Part shown: piece after piece, positions 1 to 13,744 of the stretch
Numbering within the stretch: the first letter of the stretch is position 1
Layout of the letters: each line of letters begins with the position of its first letter
Origin: Syngnathus acus
Taxonomy: Eukaryota; Chordata; Actinopteri; Syngnathiformes; Syngnathidae
Length of the DNA stretch: 64,000 nucleotides
Direction of reading: 5' to 3'
Assembly (NCBI RefSeq): GCF_901709675.1
Contig: NC_051098.1
Coordinates: forward strand, 11,934,918 to 11,998,917
Translations under genes and position numbers: made by a program
The notes under the pieces: model-generated
Told to the model about the DNA's origin: nothing
Database searches by the model: none
Seen by the model: the letters and a program-made list of their open reading frames with translations, nothing else

Positions 1-187
1 TTTTGTCTTTATATTTCCTATCTTTGGGCCTTATCTTGAGATGGGGATTTTCTTCCATTGCTATGCTAAAGACAAGAAGATTTATGATCCATTAAAAGTG
101 CTTTTATTAGGTCCTGAAGACATTAACGCTTGGATGAGCTTTTAATAAGCTATCTCTAATTTTCTGCCACCTTTTGACACTTCTCAG

Positions 188-893
188 ATATTTATTAAAG
201 ACGTCACCAAAAAGGGTGACGATTTAGAACTGGACGAGCTCAACAGCGGAAGCAGCAGCCATAAACAGAAGCCGCAATGCGCCCTGGGAGACACTCCGGC
301 CACGAGTCACCAGCGGCTGATGCCAGCCAAGGCCAACGCTAGCCCAACTTCCTCACCCCCGACGCCTCCGGAGGAAAGCCAGAAAGCGGAGAAGAACGGA
401 GACCCCAGCAAGGAGGCCTTGGGAGATCCCACACAAATGGTGGCCAAAGTCTTCCAGACGCAGACGTTACCAAACGGCAAGACGCAAACATCGTTGAAAA
501 GCATGAGTAAGAGGAAGATCTCCCAGCAGAAGGAGAAGAAGGCCACGCAGATGTTAGCCATTGTCCTCGGTGAGTTTTCTCTCCGAAATTACTGTTGTCG
601 GTAAAAATGAAAGCACCCAAAAAAAGAAAATTTAAATCTCCTCTCATGGGAAGCCAATTTCCTCCAATCATTGAAAAGGTTCTCCTCTCTTCTCAGGTGT
701 ATTCATCATATGCTGGCTGCCATTTTTCATAACTCACATCTTGAACACCCATTGCACAAAATGCAAAGTTCCCGCCGAGATGTACAATGCCTTCACATGG
801 TTGGGCTACGTTAATAGCGCTGTGAATCCCATCATCTACACTACTTTCAACGTCGAGTTCCGAAAGGCGTTCATAAAAATTTTGCACTGCTGA
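188..893 (+). CDS. drd2: Dopamine D2 receptor, last two coding exons (partial)
   Basis: These are the C-terminal two exons of a class A GPCR, the Gi/o-coupled D2 dopamine receptor of the plasma membrane. Exon 188-569 follows a TTCTCAG acceptor and encodes the end of the third cytoplasmic loop, rich in Ser/Pro/Lys, through [17 protein letters not shown] at the start of TM6. The donor is G|GTGAG. Exon 697-893 supplies the rest of TM6 (ICWLPFF, the CWxP switch), TM7 with the NPIIY motif, and the short tail ending KILHC-stop, the usual D2 ending. The phase joins exactly (G|GT) and 192 residues are visible. The alternative long/short-isoform exon and TM1-5 lie left of the window. Teleosts can carry several D2 genes; linkage to ankk1 and ttc12 favours the direct orthologue (drd2a in zebrafish naming), but the paralogue letter is inferred. 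Confidence 0.95.
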
Positions 894-1645
894 AATGCGG
901 CGAAGCTTTTTTTTTTTTACGCTGAAGGATGAACACAAATATGTGGCTGGGCAAATACCTCATCTTGGAAAGGACCGCACCGTAAGAGGTAACTGAAATT
1001 TCATTTTCAAAGTCAGGGAGCTAAGTGACTGAAGAAGAGATTTTTTTTTTCCGTTGGACTCATTTAAGGAGTGGGTTTTTTTTCTCTCTCTCTCCGAAAC
1101 TCTGAATGTAAAACAAGAAATGTCTGTAACAACGGCTTGTTTGGCAAAGACAAATGTACCTTGTTCTCCAAAAAAAAAAAAAGAAAAACATTGTGCTTGT
1201 CCCCATGTACTGTATACACTGCACACACAAAATTGCTATTTATTGTGTGTATTTCTCGTTTCTAAAAAAATATATACATATATGTATAAAATCAGTGTTC
1301 ATTTTCAGTGTTCAATCAAATATGTGAGCTCTATATTCTGAAAACCTATTTGGAATGTGTGTTCATGGCAAAAGACTCTTTATAGTTCTTGCTGTATATC
1401 GTGGCTATGCCAATAACCACACGATTGCAATTTTATAAATTGGAATGTCATATTTCATTTATTATCATTATTATAATTTGTTGTAAATATGTTTTCCTAA
1501 CACATTTATTGTGTTTATATTATATATGCCTGCGACGGAAATGTGATGCATGCTACACTGTTTCTCTACTCGGCTTCCCATGAAATGTATCTGTTCAATT
1601 GAAAAAGACAAAAAGATGTCCAATAAACAGTGAGACACTGTCAAG
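894..1645 (+). other. drd2: drd2 3' untranslated region
   Basis: AT-rich sequence after the TGA at 891-893, with A and T runs and several TGTA-rich stretches. The first good polyadenylation hexamer in sense is AATAAA at 1622-1627, so the transcript probably ends near 1640-1650. Short ORFs here are accidental. Confidence 0.6.
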
Positions 1646-4600
1646 TGCCATTTGATCAACAGGATTTCATTTGTGGATATAGTTACACCCCTAAAAATTG
1701 GACTGATTCCATTCCCAGCACTGTTTTTATTGATGCCCTTTCCCGAAAGAAAGTGCTGAGCTCTCATCTCCTCGACTAATGACTAAAAAGCTGATTCGGA
1801 GTCAAATTTTCTTTGCTCACCTCTTAAATGCTGAAGGAATTTGATATGTCACCTTTAAAGTGTCGCGACGACAAACGCTGGAGTAACGCACCAAGTCGTT
1901 CACTTTATTAGGTACATCAACTGCTATGGTTCCTCATATAAAGCTATTTATTGACATTTAAGTTTTAGAGTGGTTAGATGGACAGGAACAGCGCATAAGA
2001 GTAAAAAGTATGAAACAATCCCTAAATAAATAGCGGGAGAGGCTTTTTTTTGTGTTTTCCTATTACAAATGTAATCTTTTTTCACATGCAGTTCCTATGT
2101 TGAAATGAAATGTTGAAAACACTTTTCTCTTTACAGATGTCTGTTTGGGATGTTATCAGTCATGGTCATGGAATTCATGTGCCGGGTAATTGAAGCATTT
2201 TGTCAATTACAGAGAAAGGTGCCATGTCTGCTATCGGCTGTGTTTTGGATGCCCAAAATGGAGGTGATCGTCATAAATCCATTTTTCTATAGTGCCTATC
2301 CCCTGAATTGGTCTCTGGCCAATCACAAAAGTACATCTAGACAACCTTGCACATCTCTGGGCAATTTAGAATCTGTCATAGTATAGGAAAAAAAAAAGGG
2401 ATGAAATGGGCTGTCGCAATTTATTGAAGTATGGTGTCAATTAGAGCAGATGGCCGTAAATGTCAGTTTTACATATGCCATGCTTCTTCGGCACATGACG
2501 GTCATAATAAATGTAAAAAAAAAAAAAAAACATGTTATGATCTACCGATTAATTGCAACACATGGTGGTATCACAGTCATTGTAAAGCTACAAAAAAATA
2601 TAATGATGTGTGATGGGTCTTGTGGTTCAGCTTGTGATTACATAATCCAAGTATCGGACCAATTAGAGCTGCTATTGTTAGAAATATGGCATGTTTTCGA
2701 CAGTTCCAGTTCAATTTATGGATTCCATATGTGAAATAACAGTGCTGCTTATAACAAAGAACTGTAGCCGCCATATTTAAATCATGTGAAGAGAGTCTTC
2801 AAAAGCAAATGTGATGTGGAGGTCGGGTACGAGTTTGCGGTTTGCCGAACCGAAACGAAAGCGGGTGTAAATTCATGCCTCAAAGAACAAAATGTAAATT
2901 AGCAATTTGCCGTTCAATGTGGCGTCGCATAGCCGGTTTGCCTCAATACCCTTCAAGAATCTATCACGGTGGCCCTGACACTCAATTTCCGCCCGTAAGA
3001 CTTTGCCATGCAGCCCAGCAACATTATAACGATAACATTTGGATTGGAAAAAAAAAAGCTAGAAAAAAGGACGTATCCAAGCCAGCAGCTAGCGCGATAT
3101 GAAGGTTGCTGAGCAGCTGGTAATATTCAGTGACCCAAAATGTTCTGCTTTGCAAAGCAATTCATCAGTTGCAGTTGAAGCGCTGTGGCTGACAGTCAAG
3201 AAATGCAGAGGAGGCGTTTTGGTGTTCAAATGTTGTCTTTTAATCAAAACAAAATAAACAGTTATGACATGATAGATGAATGTCTGTTGACGGTTTTGCA
3301 AGGGAGTCCAGAAACACAAATTGTATCAGGAAAGGTGAGTGATTAATCAAACATTTGTCCTCATAAAGGGAGTTGTTGAAAAGGCCGACGACATATATCG
3401 CATATTTCTAACTGATGTTTTTTGAATGGCTTTATGACAGTGTGCATAGAATTGTGACTTCAATCACACTTGGTCTTCTTAAAGAGATGCAGTACGTAAT
3501 TCAGAGCAAAGAGAAGAGGTATGTAAAGTTAGCCATTTGTTATGTTATTTTCAACCCAATTATTCAACTAAGTGATCTGCAATGTTGTTGGAGCATCCAG
3601 CACAATTCCCTCTTGTGTTAGAGCTGGAATTAGTTTGAAATTTGTTTCCCGCGAGGCAATTTTTAACAAATTAATATTGTTGCTCTTCAATGAAAAGCAT
3701 GTGTCTTCATTTCCCCTCGGGAAAAATAAGTTCCTCATATTTGGAGATAGTAAATAACTCTCCATCACGGGTTTGTGGTTCATGCTCTCAATGTTCTGCA
3801 GATTTTTTTTTTTATCCAGCTCATATTTGTAATTTGTCCAAATGCTCAGTTATACTGGGAATAATTCCACTGGTTTTGCTTGCCTAAAGGGAGCTAATTA
3901 AAGATGTAAGACTTTTTCTTCCTTCTGAAATTTTTGGTAGCTTCTCTTGAGATTGAGATTGCACGTTATGTAAACGTGTTCTTTCCAAAGTCTTGGAGAG
4001 GATTAGCTTCTTCCCTTTCAGCTAGATATAATGTGACACCTTGAAAAAGTATCCAGTTAATAAAGTATGTATATCCCCCAAACAATTAATTACCCACAGG
4101 CATCTATTTTAACGTATTTGTTGAGAAACAAAAGTGACAGTATCAGACGGCTTTCTGTGCTGCGATGTGATTGGCCGTTATGTATTTCAGAGGTTTTTGC
4201 GTCGCTGAAATTAATTCCTGCCTTTTCCCGGTGGTCCGACAAAATCAGTAGCTAAGGTGTCATGTCATTTCCACTCCATTCCTTCTGGCACTGAATGACT
4301 GATGCGACGTGCTTGGCGACTCAGTTTAATGGACTTACAGCATCTCCAAGGACATTTGGATTCTGTTTGGCCCCTCTGGCTATCATAAGCGGAGAAATGT
4401 GGTTAGGTATAACTGGGAAGAAAAACAAAAAAGCTTTTGGGTAAATACATGAAACACTGAAGGTGATTCTACAAGGAGACCACCATGTTTAGAAAGATAA
4501 TATAACAAAACGTAACATGTTTATGTGCAGAGGCCATGTTATTGCTTATTTTATTGCTGCCAAAATAACCTTACATTATGCATGTCTGCCATATGGAATT

Positions 4601-7600
4601 ACTCTAATATAATCCACGGAGATAATTTCCCCCATTAATGCTTCAGTCACATCTGACGCATATTCTTTCCCTGCACTCCTTCTTTTGCCATAATAGCCAC
4701 ATAATCAATTTAATTATGAACTCATGTTTATGGGTCTTGTTGGTTTCATCAAGTAATGCCTGTCTGCAAATACAATAGTGTGTGTGTGTGCTATTACTCT
4801 TGTAACACTGTGAGGTCATGCTAAGAATTTTAACAAATATTTTTTGGTTTGTTTGTTGGGTTTTTAATTAAAAATTAAACCTTTACTGTTACGAACCCCA
4901 AACAATAATGGTTAATGTCATCAAGCACGCTTCAATGTACTTTTGACTTCATTTCCCTAACAGTGTGGATTGCAGTATTAGTTTGTGCTGTGTTGATATT
5001 TACATAGCTGTGTAAATAATTAACTCCTCATATCGCTGAAATTAATTTCAGTGGTAAAAAGTAAGTGGAAAATAACACAGGATTGAATTCATGAATAATT
5101 TCAGAGTGTGTGCTCAGCTCCGGTTCCGTGCCACACGGATTGCGGCAGGCATCTGCACACAGACACGCAACAGTGATTTGCTTTGTTTGTAATTCAATCA
5201 GGCTTGATTGGTTTGTAAGTTGGGTATTATTTCATCATTGTTGCTGCCCAGACACACTTATTAATTTTATGATTACATCAGATGCAATCTCTTCATTGTT
5301 GGCCACCCACGCTCCTGCTCCTAATCTGATTTTAATCCAGACATTTCATCAGTCTTCCGGTCTTGTCTCTTACCGAGACGATCAAAAATGACGCATGACG
5401 ATGCGTTTGTACTTCACCGTGATTTATGAGTATGCATTCGTTAGCATCGGTTTTTACTTTGAGGAATTTCCGAGTCGAAAAAACAAGGGCATGATGGGGG
5501 GGGGGATCCTGCTGCTCAATTGAGCGCATCTTCTACTGGTCGTCCAAGTGTTTTCTCTTGTCACCTCTGAGAACTCCACATCTTGGTGACAAGCAGTTCT
5601 AAAAATAGTCGTAGGGGTCACAGCAGGAGAACAAAAGTGGAGTAAAATGTTCCTTCGCTTTACGAGCCAACATTTGGATTCAGTGTTTCCAGAACTTTAC
5701 TATCCCAGTTAGTACTACCGCCGAACTGTTTCGAGTTTCCGGGTTCTGGTGGATGGATGAGCCATGATTGGTTAAAGATTTTAATTGTCCCCGCAATTAT
5801 CAGCATGAATAATTATCAAGGCCCAAATGTTCATGTTGATTTTCAAGGGGTGAAGCTGCACTAATGATTATACCATTAATGAGGAAGTCTCCTGTGTTCT
5901 TCCACAGTGATTCTCACAAATCAGGTGCATGGAGAGGTGCGAAAGTAGAACAAAGCATGGCTTCTTCTTTCATACTGAAAAAGTGCCTGAGGGATGGAAA
6001 AGTCTTGGACTTGAACTCTGATTGATCTGATTGCTACTAGTTGGTATGTATGACATCATCATTTTTCATCTGATTCAGCAAACTTGAGTGTATTTGTGTG
6101 TTGCTGGAAACAAATGAGCAAAGTTCTGCTCCTATGTTAAAAATCATAATCTGTGCACGCCTTATTTACCATCTTGCTGAGTCACTTCTACTCATTGAGT
6201 CGTCCCCGGGCCGCATATCAATCTCAACCTAAACACAAACCAGCCAATCAGATGCAGGGAACGTGGAATAAGCCAAGCATGAGTTGTTGTTAATTGTGCT
6301 GGGAGTCAACATAAGCCATTGTGAGCGCTCTCCCGGCGCAGGTAGTCATAATCACATTCTTAGATGACTTTGCTCTTCAGCGGCTCCACTTGAGTTCTGT
6401 TCAACATCAGTCACCTCGTTGCCTATAAACACGACTCCCTCCCACGCGGAATACCGTAGCGGATTATGAAGAATATGTAAACAACAAAAACATCCCGGCA
6501 GAGAGCAAATTATTTAGCAACTGCAATAGAGTTTTAATTTTTTTTTTATTGACAACTGAGTCTTGAATCAAATATTTATTCTGGCTGGACCCCAGAAATG
6601 GCGCAGTCAAGAATCAATGTTGAATTTAATGTCTGCAACACAAAAGCAATAACACGATGCCGAGTGGCCCGGGGCCACCTCTTGCTGACAGGAACCATAA
6701 ACAGAAACGATATAATTTAGGAAGCTGTAAATTTGCATAATGCCGATGCGATCACTTGTAGACAGTTTGGCTAAGGATTCAGTCGTCTGGCCAACCTGGC
6801 AGGACTGCATCCAAACATGAATAGTAAGAGCGATATAATCCGTCAAACTAAAATTAGCAATTGCAATAACACCGATCGTCCGTGTTGCACGTTTCGATCT
6901 CAGCTACATTTTCCAAGATTTGAATCCTATTTGTGTCTGAGTGTGTGCCACCTACCCATCTGATTGATTGCGGATCAGCCCGCACACCTGCTATCCATCA
7001 TCTCATCAACTGCGAAGAATATTAAACACGTTTTTCATGCCGCCATCACCGCATCACCAATTCAGCCAGCGTGGGGGTCAGCTTTGTCATCTTAGTTTGG
7101 CCCCAGTGGCGATTTGATTACAGAGTACCTGTCTAAACAGAATCGCCGCATGTCTGTCCACGATGCGACTCGCTTCTCTCCTGACCTCCATTCTCGACTC
7201 CCAAATATTACGTTGCTTGTTTATACCCAGCCTACTTTCTGAGTCAGCAGCCCCTCACCTTAAGTGACCCCAACTGCCAAGACAACATCGCCGTCGTGCT
7301 TTCCGTGCCCCGGCATCCGAGTGTGGTGATTGCGGTAGAGGAAGCTCTCACTCCATATAAGACTTTTTTAAATGATGAAAATGTCTAATAGTTCTTTATA
7401 TTTGGGTGAACAAAGCCCCGAATCATAATTCTAAGATGATTTCCTTAATTATATAAATTGCAGTGCATTTCTATGCACCCTGTAAATGCTAATAAATTCA
7501 GCCATTAAAAGCAAGAATTATTTAAATAAGTATGAATGAGTTTTTTGACTCCCTGCGCGTAAAAAATTTAATAGTCAGAACCCAGTGTTGTCAAGATCTG

Positions 7601-10600
7601 ATGTTTTATATGAGGCTACTTTCAACAATAGTGTGTTAAGTGTGCTATAACTCTCTAGCCTTTAAAATCCGTTGAGTAAGTGAGCTAGCATTCATCAATA
7701 GTTGACACAAAATAGAGAACGTCATCCTGTTGTAATAATTTATCCCTTTTTCCCATCCTTAGCATGAGGGGATTGATCTGCCAGCTGCTTAGTAGCATCC
7801 CTCCCATCCCAGAGGACTGGCTGGTGGGGTTCATAAATAGCCTACATATAAGCTTGGCACATCTTTCCCAAAGCTTCTACTTGGAACCTCCAAGATTTGA
7901 GGGTGAATTGATGTTGTTTTTTTTCAACTAAAAAACAAAGACATGCTAATGATGATCACTGGCATGGACGGTTGGGTTTTTTTTTACGCAGTGCTAACAT
8001 TAAATCAGGGTTTGGCAAGTGCACTAAAAGTAAAGGTAAATTAGTTCTATAGTTAGCGAACAGTCTGAATTGAGAAAAGTACCAAACGGCTTTATGTTGT
8101 GTGAAGAGTGATTTGCTCTATTCCGAGATTGGCCTCGAAATCATGTACTGCCAGTAAGGAAAAGTGCATCAGAGGCTTATGAATCACCGTTAAGAAAAAA
8201 AAAAAAAAACTGTCAAAGCTCGGTAATTCAAAAGAATCAATGGGTTGTTGAGGCCCTTTGGAATACTTGACCATAGCTCACGGAAATAGCCTTACTTGGA
8301 GAAGATGGGTCCAAGGAGGACATCGCTGTTCTTGTTAGCTGAAAAGAAAAAAAAAAACATTTGTATCACAGCTTCTATGCTATCCTAAAGGGGCTTCTAT
8401 ATGAAGAAGAGGCGGCAATTCAAGAGGTTTATGGCCTTAGCAATAGCTGCATTCCTACTTTGTATGAGATAAGCGGTTAGCTCTGTCAACACGCCTGCAA
8501 ACCAATTTTGAGCAAATGGATTTGAAGGCGTTAGTCAAGCGTCCCACTCCAAGACCTGAGCACCTCCATCATCAAAATTGAAAGACACTTTTATTGCGGT
8601 TATCCACGTGGAGGACTACTGAAAAGCCCAAACTACCAAATACATCTAAATATTAATATAAACACAAATACATCAGTCTAGGAATTTTTTGAACAGCTGT
8701 CATATCTATTCATGGATAGAGTTGACATTTATTTTTTTGGAATCTCATCTCAGAATGGATTTTGTTGGAGTAAAGAGTCATGCAAAAAGTTGGAGCAGCC
8801 AAGTGCAGGCAAGCGAAGAGTGATGTATAAGAATTTCTGTTTAAAATAAATGCCAAAAAAAGCCGACACCACTGTCGTTTATGTGACTACCGGTAACAAC
8901 AATTAAAAAAAAAAAACCCACACAAATCAGACTTTGGCCAAATTTATATTATTTTTATTTTATTTTATTATATTTTTGGCCAATTTTATATTAAATGTAA
9001 GTGTGGCCAATAAAACAAATATTTTGATTAAAATCCAACATTTCCTTAATCTAATCGTCAAAAGCGTCGAAGGAGGAAGGAAAAGACTAATCTGAATTCT
9101 TGGGTGATTCAATTTGAGCATTTCCTGCAATCCAACGATTTGGGTAAATATATATTTTGAGCTATTATTTGTCAAGGGATGAAGGCAGTGTTGCCCTACA
9201 AAACTCCCATTGCATGCAAGACTTGCTCCAGTCACCGTCTTAAATTAAGACACACCCACTTGGAATATACATTCTCTCTCAGTGCTGGCAATTTATTCCA
9301 AAAGACAGATCTTAATGGATTCCTGATCCCGTTTCCCTACCTCGCGGAAATGGGGAATATCAAGGGAAATTTAGCAGCGCATTTCAATGAGATTTGCCGT
9401 AGATGCGTTTTAGGGTTTACACTGCTGCCTCGTGCCAAGAAGATTATTACTACTCTAATTGCGTCAAATTTAATAGAATAAAATTGTATCCAATCCAGCA
9501 AAGTTTTTTTCGATGCGGTTCAACTATCAAAACTTAAAAATCTGGGATTCTCAGTGTATCTTTTTGTTACGTCAGGTCATGACACAGACTTCGTTTTCAC
9601 TCTGTCAGCAAAACACATGACATTCATGATGACAAGAGAATTGAGTATCTGGTTTTCTTCTCACCCCAAAAGTGTGCTGCATCTGAATTTGGTCATGATT
9701 GTTGTTGTTGTTGTTTTTATATATTCCTGCCGGGATTTCATTCTGAAACTACTTCCCCATGCTGTGCAGTACTTAGGCATGCATGACCACTTGTGCACAA
9801 AACAACACTGTGTGTTAGTTCATTTATTTATTTGTTGTTGTAAGTGACAGCACTGACTGACTGGTTTTGCACAAGTGCTTGTTTTCCAGTGGGGGATTGC
9901 GGCTTATAATGGAAAAACAAACGTGGAGGTTGGATGAATAGAAGGAAGGAGGGAAGCGGAGAGGAAATGAAATAAGATGCATATCTGAGTGGGCTTGAAT
10001 TCACTGTGGGTCGACTTGTGCCGGCAATCTACGGCAAGGGAGGTTTGGATGTTTTGAGACGGCGATCTCTTCGGCGCTCCCTCCGCACATTTGTAATCCC
10101 TTGTTTCCGATAAATTATCAACAAAAACACTGAAAAAGTGACAACGGCTATTCATTAGAGCTCTCATGCATGGTAAACACACACTCCCTGAATGCCATTT
10201 ATTCTAATGTATTCAAGCACGAGAAACACAAAATGCAATCATTCCCCGGGGTTAGATTGAAACATGAAGTGGAGTTGTGAAATTAATATTTGCTTGCAGC
10301 CGAATATTAATATTCTTTTGTGACATTTTTATCGCAGCGAGGATGCTACACACTCAATCAAGTGTTAATAATTTTGTATTGTGAGAACATGATGTGAATA
10401 CCGCAGACTTAATTGGTAGTTTGCGTAAAATTACACCATGTCATATATTTTATCAAACAGTGCAGGCTTTTTCCTCATGACGAATTTTTTGATCACACTT
10501 GTATGATCTTTCACGCTCTAGATCAAATATGAACTCACACTGGGATCCTTCCAAGCAAATCTATGTCCAATACAGCATTGAAGCATCCCTATGGTGAAAT

Positions 10601-12510
10601 GTAAATCTATAGTGGAGTGAATTGCATTCAAATATTGTTGGGGGTTGCGTTCTGTGCCTGTGAGATAGCTGCGGCGTTCACCATTAATCATCAGAACATG
10701 ACAAGACCAAGAAAAATCAGCGTGAAGAGATAATAAGAATATACCGAAGACTACAAGTCCCTTCAGAGGCTCCACTTGAATAGCGCCGTCGGCTAAAACG
10801 GGACATTTTTTTCCTTCAACCCGTTTTATCTTTTGAGTCCAGTGTGAAATTAATTGCTAAAACACCTCGTTTCACGGTAGTCTGCAAGGATCTGTCAAGA
10901 GGACCACCAGTCAGCTTGAGCCTTTGACACATGAAGAGAGCTTGTGTGTTTTTCCTACTGTCAAAAGAAAGAAGTCATCCAGAGATGGCAATAACCACCC
11001 CAGGAGATTTGGATGAGCAGAAATGCATGGATAGATGGACCGGTTACAATGGTGAACAGAGACAGAGGTTGTTTAAGGCTACTGAACACCCGCCATGCTG
11101 TAGTTGCAGTAAGTGGACTTCTGCGGAGAACGTCCAATAGGTGAGCTCATGACATAATCTCCAATACATTAGTTTAGAACTCTGTGAAACATCAGAACTA
11201 ACCCAAAGTCCCTATTATAATTCATAGATTTGCTCCTTTTACTTGTGAACTTGATGTTTATTGATTTATGCTAGTTTATAGACTAACCGATTTAACGAGC
11301 AGTAATAAAATTCTAATCATTTCAAAATGCAACAAATCGGAGGTGGACCAGAGTTAATGAGCCATAACAACGAACCCAGCTCTGATATTTGTGGCGCTAG
11401 GCGTTTAAATTCTTCTTCATGATCAAAGCTATTAAGTGACAAAATTGTTGGCGTCAGCTTTGGGAACTTGCTCATTAGACACAGATCATGAGGTTATTGC
11501 ATCATACAGAGACATTGCGCCACCAAATATTTGAAGCCATGACATAACGTTTGCCTTGCAAGAGTGCAGCAATCTGCAAGAGGAATCTTCTTCCTGTCTG
11601 CTGCCTTGCTGCAAAATAAAATTAGCTTAACTCAATTAGCGGCTAATAGAGGGAATCCGATGTGTCACCCTATGTGTTCAAAGGTTGCAGCGGCGCCATT
11701 GATCGAGCTGATTAAAGGTTGTTTCGAAAAGGAGTTTATCTGCCTAGCGCCTGGAATGACAATGATGTCGACAGAAAGTGTGTTTGACAGTTGGAAGGAG
11801 AAAAATGTTGTTAAACGAGTCCGTCAAAGCCTCCGACGTGGATTCCATAAACGTGTGTAACCTCACGCGCTTTAACAACCATAAAGTATTTTTTTACGTA
11901 ACTACTAAAATACTGACGGCTGTATCATATTTAAACTGTCGCCAAAGGGAAGCTCGTTTCCATAAATCACGTAGTAAAATTTGAGAACAGCACAAAGTCG
12001 AGTGGATAAATGAAGGCCGGTGCAAGGTTACCGGATTTTTCTCTTGGATGACAGCATAAATCAGCATATCGTTCATCTAACTCGCAAACACCGTTTTGTA
12101 AGTGCTCCCTGATAGCTGTCCAAAAGGATTAGAAAGGAAGAGGCGGATGTATTCATTGAGTGTCAGGATCACTGCGAGGAGAAAAAGACAGTCAAGGCAA
12201 TAAAATAGAACACATTGTTCATTGGGCAAAACCGCTAAACCGCTACGTCTGGGCATGGGTTAGAATTACCTGGTCACCAATTACCAATCTGCAATTTATT
12301 AAGGGCAGATGTGGCAATGTGCTGGTTCGAATTGGTTCTGATAGCATTGCTTATTTCCATGTGCCTTGGATTTTTTATGCCCAGTCGTGAAAACTTGTTT
12401 TGAGTTTTTTTATTACGGAAAATTGGTACTAAGGTACACATTTTTTATTTACCATTACCCTTTTCTGTATCGTCCATTACTTAAACGTAGTTGGGTTCCT
12501 CGCCAAGCTA
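1646..12510. other. Intergenic region between drd2 and ankk1, no gene seen
   Basis: About 11 kb of AT-rich sequence with short homopolymer runs (for example A runs near 2517, 8194 and 8905, and T runs near 6539). No ORF here has recognisable protein content or plausible splice partners. Conserved regulatory elements of drd2 could lie here, but they cannot be recognised from one sequence. Confidence 0.6.
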
Positions 12511-12514
12511 TTCG

Positions 12515-12640
12515 CCATTTCCCAGGGTGGGTTGGCATCAGGAAGGGCATCTGGAATAAAAAACGGTGCCAAACATATCATGCGAGTAACTCGCTGTGGC
12601 AACCCGTGACTGAAAGGCACTAAGCCGAGAGTCAAACATA
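12515..12640 (+). repeat. Degenerate fish retroelement tail
   Basis: The stretch around CAGGGTGGGTTGGCATCAGG, then AGGGCATCTGG, GTGCCAAACATATCATGCG and CTGTGGCAACCC resembles the widespread fish retroelement tail (GGTTGCGTCAGGAAGGGC, then CTGTGGCGACCCC). It is decayed and has no coding part. The exact family (RTE-like LINE or a SINE using its tail) is not certain. Confidence 0.5.
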
Positions 12641-13744
12641 AACAACAACATTCCTAAAGAGAGGAGATTTAAGCTGTTGCTTCCATTTGAAATGTCACTA
12701 GATCGTTTTTTTTTTTTATATATAAAGATAAGCTTTGTTTTCCCTTTACCCAGAGGGAGTAAACATTATGTAGTTACTTCCCGCTAGTAGAAATAAACAA
12801 GTACGGTAAATTGTCAGGGAATGGAACGGAAAAAAGTTCAAATTTATTTTATTTTACCAAGATATAAGCAATAAATTAAAGCCAATATACATTTTTAACA
12901 AAACATAAATAAAATAAATATGCTCTAAGATCAGTGTAAACTAGTGTTTAACTGAGGTTAGCATTTTTGTCCCCAGAGTACTTATGCAATAGACACCAAG
13001 AATTGCATAATGAATTTTTGCATTTGAGCACACCACAACAGTTGTTCATTAGGAAACACATTTGGAAAGACATAAAGTCTTCTCTCTTCAAGTATTTATT
13101 TGACACTGCCTCACTCACAATCCTTCGCCGTTGTGTCTGAGTCTCTAGTGGCTGCTTAAGTGTTCAAAAAAAATAAAATGGAACATGTGAGTCAACACAG
13201 CTCCAGACTTCATGTATTTCATTTTAATTTAATAAGGTGTCACTGTGGTAAAGGAGTAGCGCGTATGCCGAGATGTGCTTTGCTCCGTCTGCAGGGATGG
13301 ACTTAATCATTGGAGTAAGCTCGCAGCACTATCTTTTACCTTGTCACAATCCATCGGTGCACTTTTAATTAGAAATGTTCAGTGAAAAGATTCAAAGTGG
13401 CACAAATAATGAAGAGACTGGATTGAATTGATTGTTTAAATCATTTTGAGGCTTATAATGTTTAATTAACTATTGGGGTCTTCATTTACAATATATGATC
13501 TATTGTTTAAGTGAGAAAAATTTGTTTAAAAAAATAAATAAAAGACAAAATAAGGTTTTGAGTGGAGGCCATATGTATTTGAAGAAATATTAGTGCTTCG
13601 CAGAGGATAAAAAATATATACATATACAATATATAACAATCTGTGAGTACGAATACGGGGACTGCTCAAAATATAAAAGTATATCAACAAAAAAAGTCAA
13701 AGTATATTAACAAGTCAATGAAAAGATCAAATGAAAAATGGATG
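12641..13744. other. Region downstream of ankk1, presumed 3'UTR and intergenic
   Basis: AT-rich, with no coding content seen. The stretch just below 13745 is the presumed 3'UTR of ankk1 on the minus strand. A minus-strand AATAAA (TTTATT on plus) occurs near 13094, and the end of the transcript is not obvious. Confidence 0.5.

Noticed and set aside
320-671. Minus-strand ORFs opposite the drd2 exon
   Set aside because: Antisense shadows of the GPCR coding frame.
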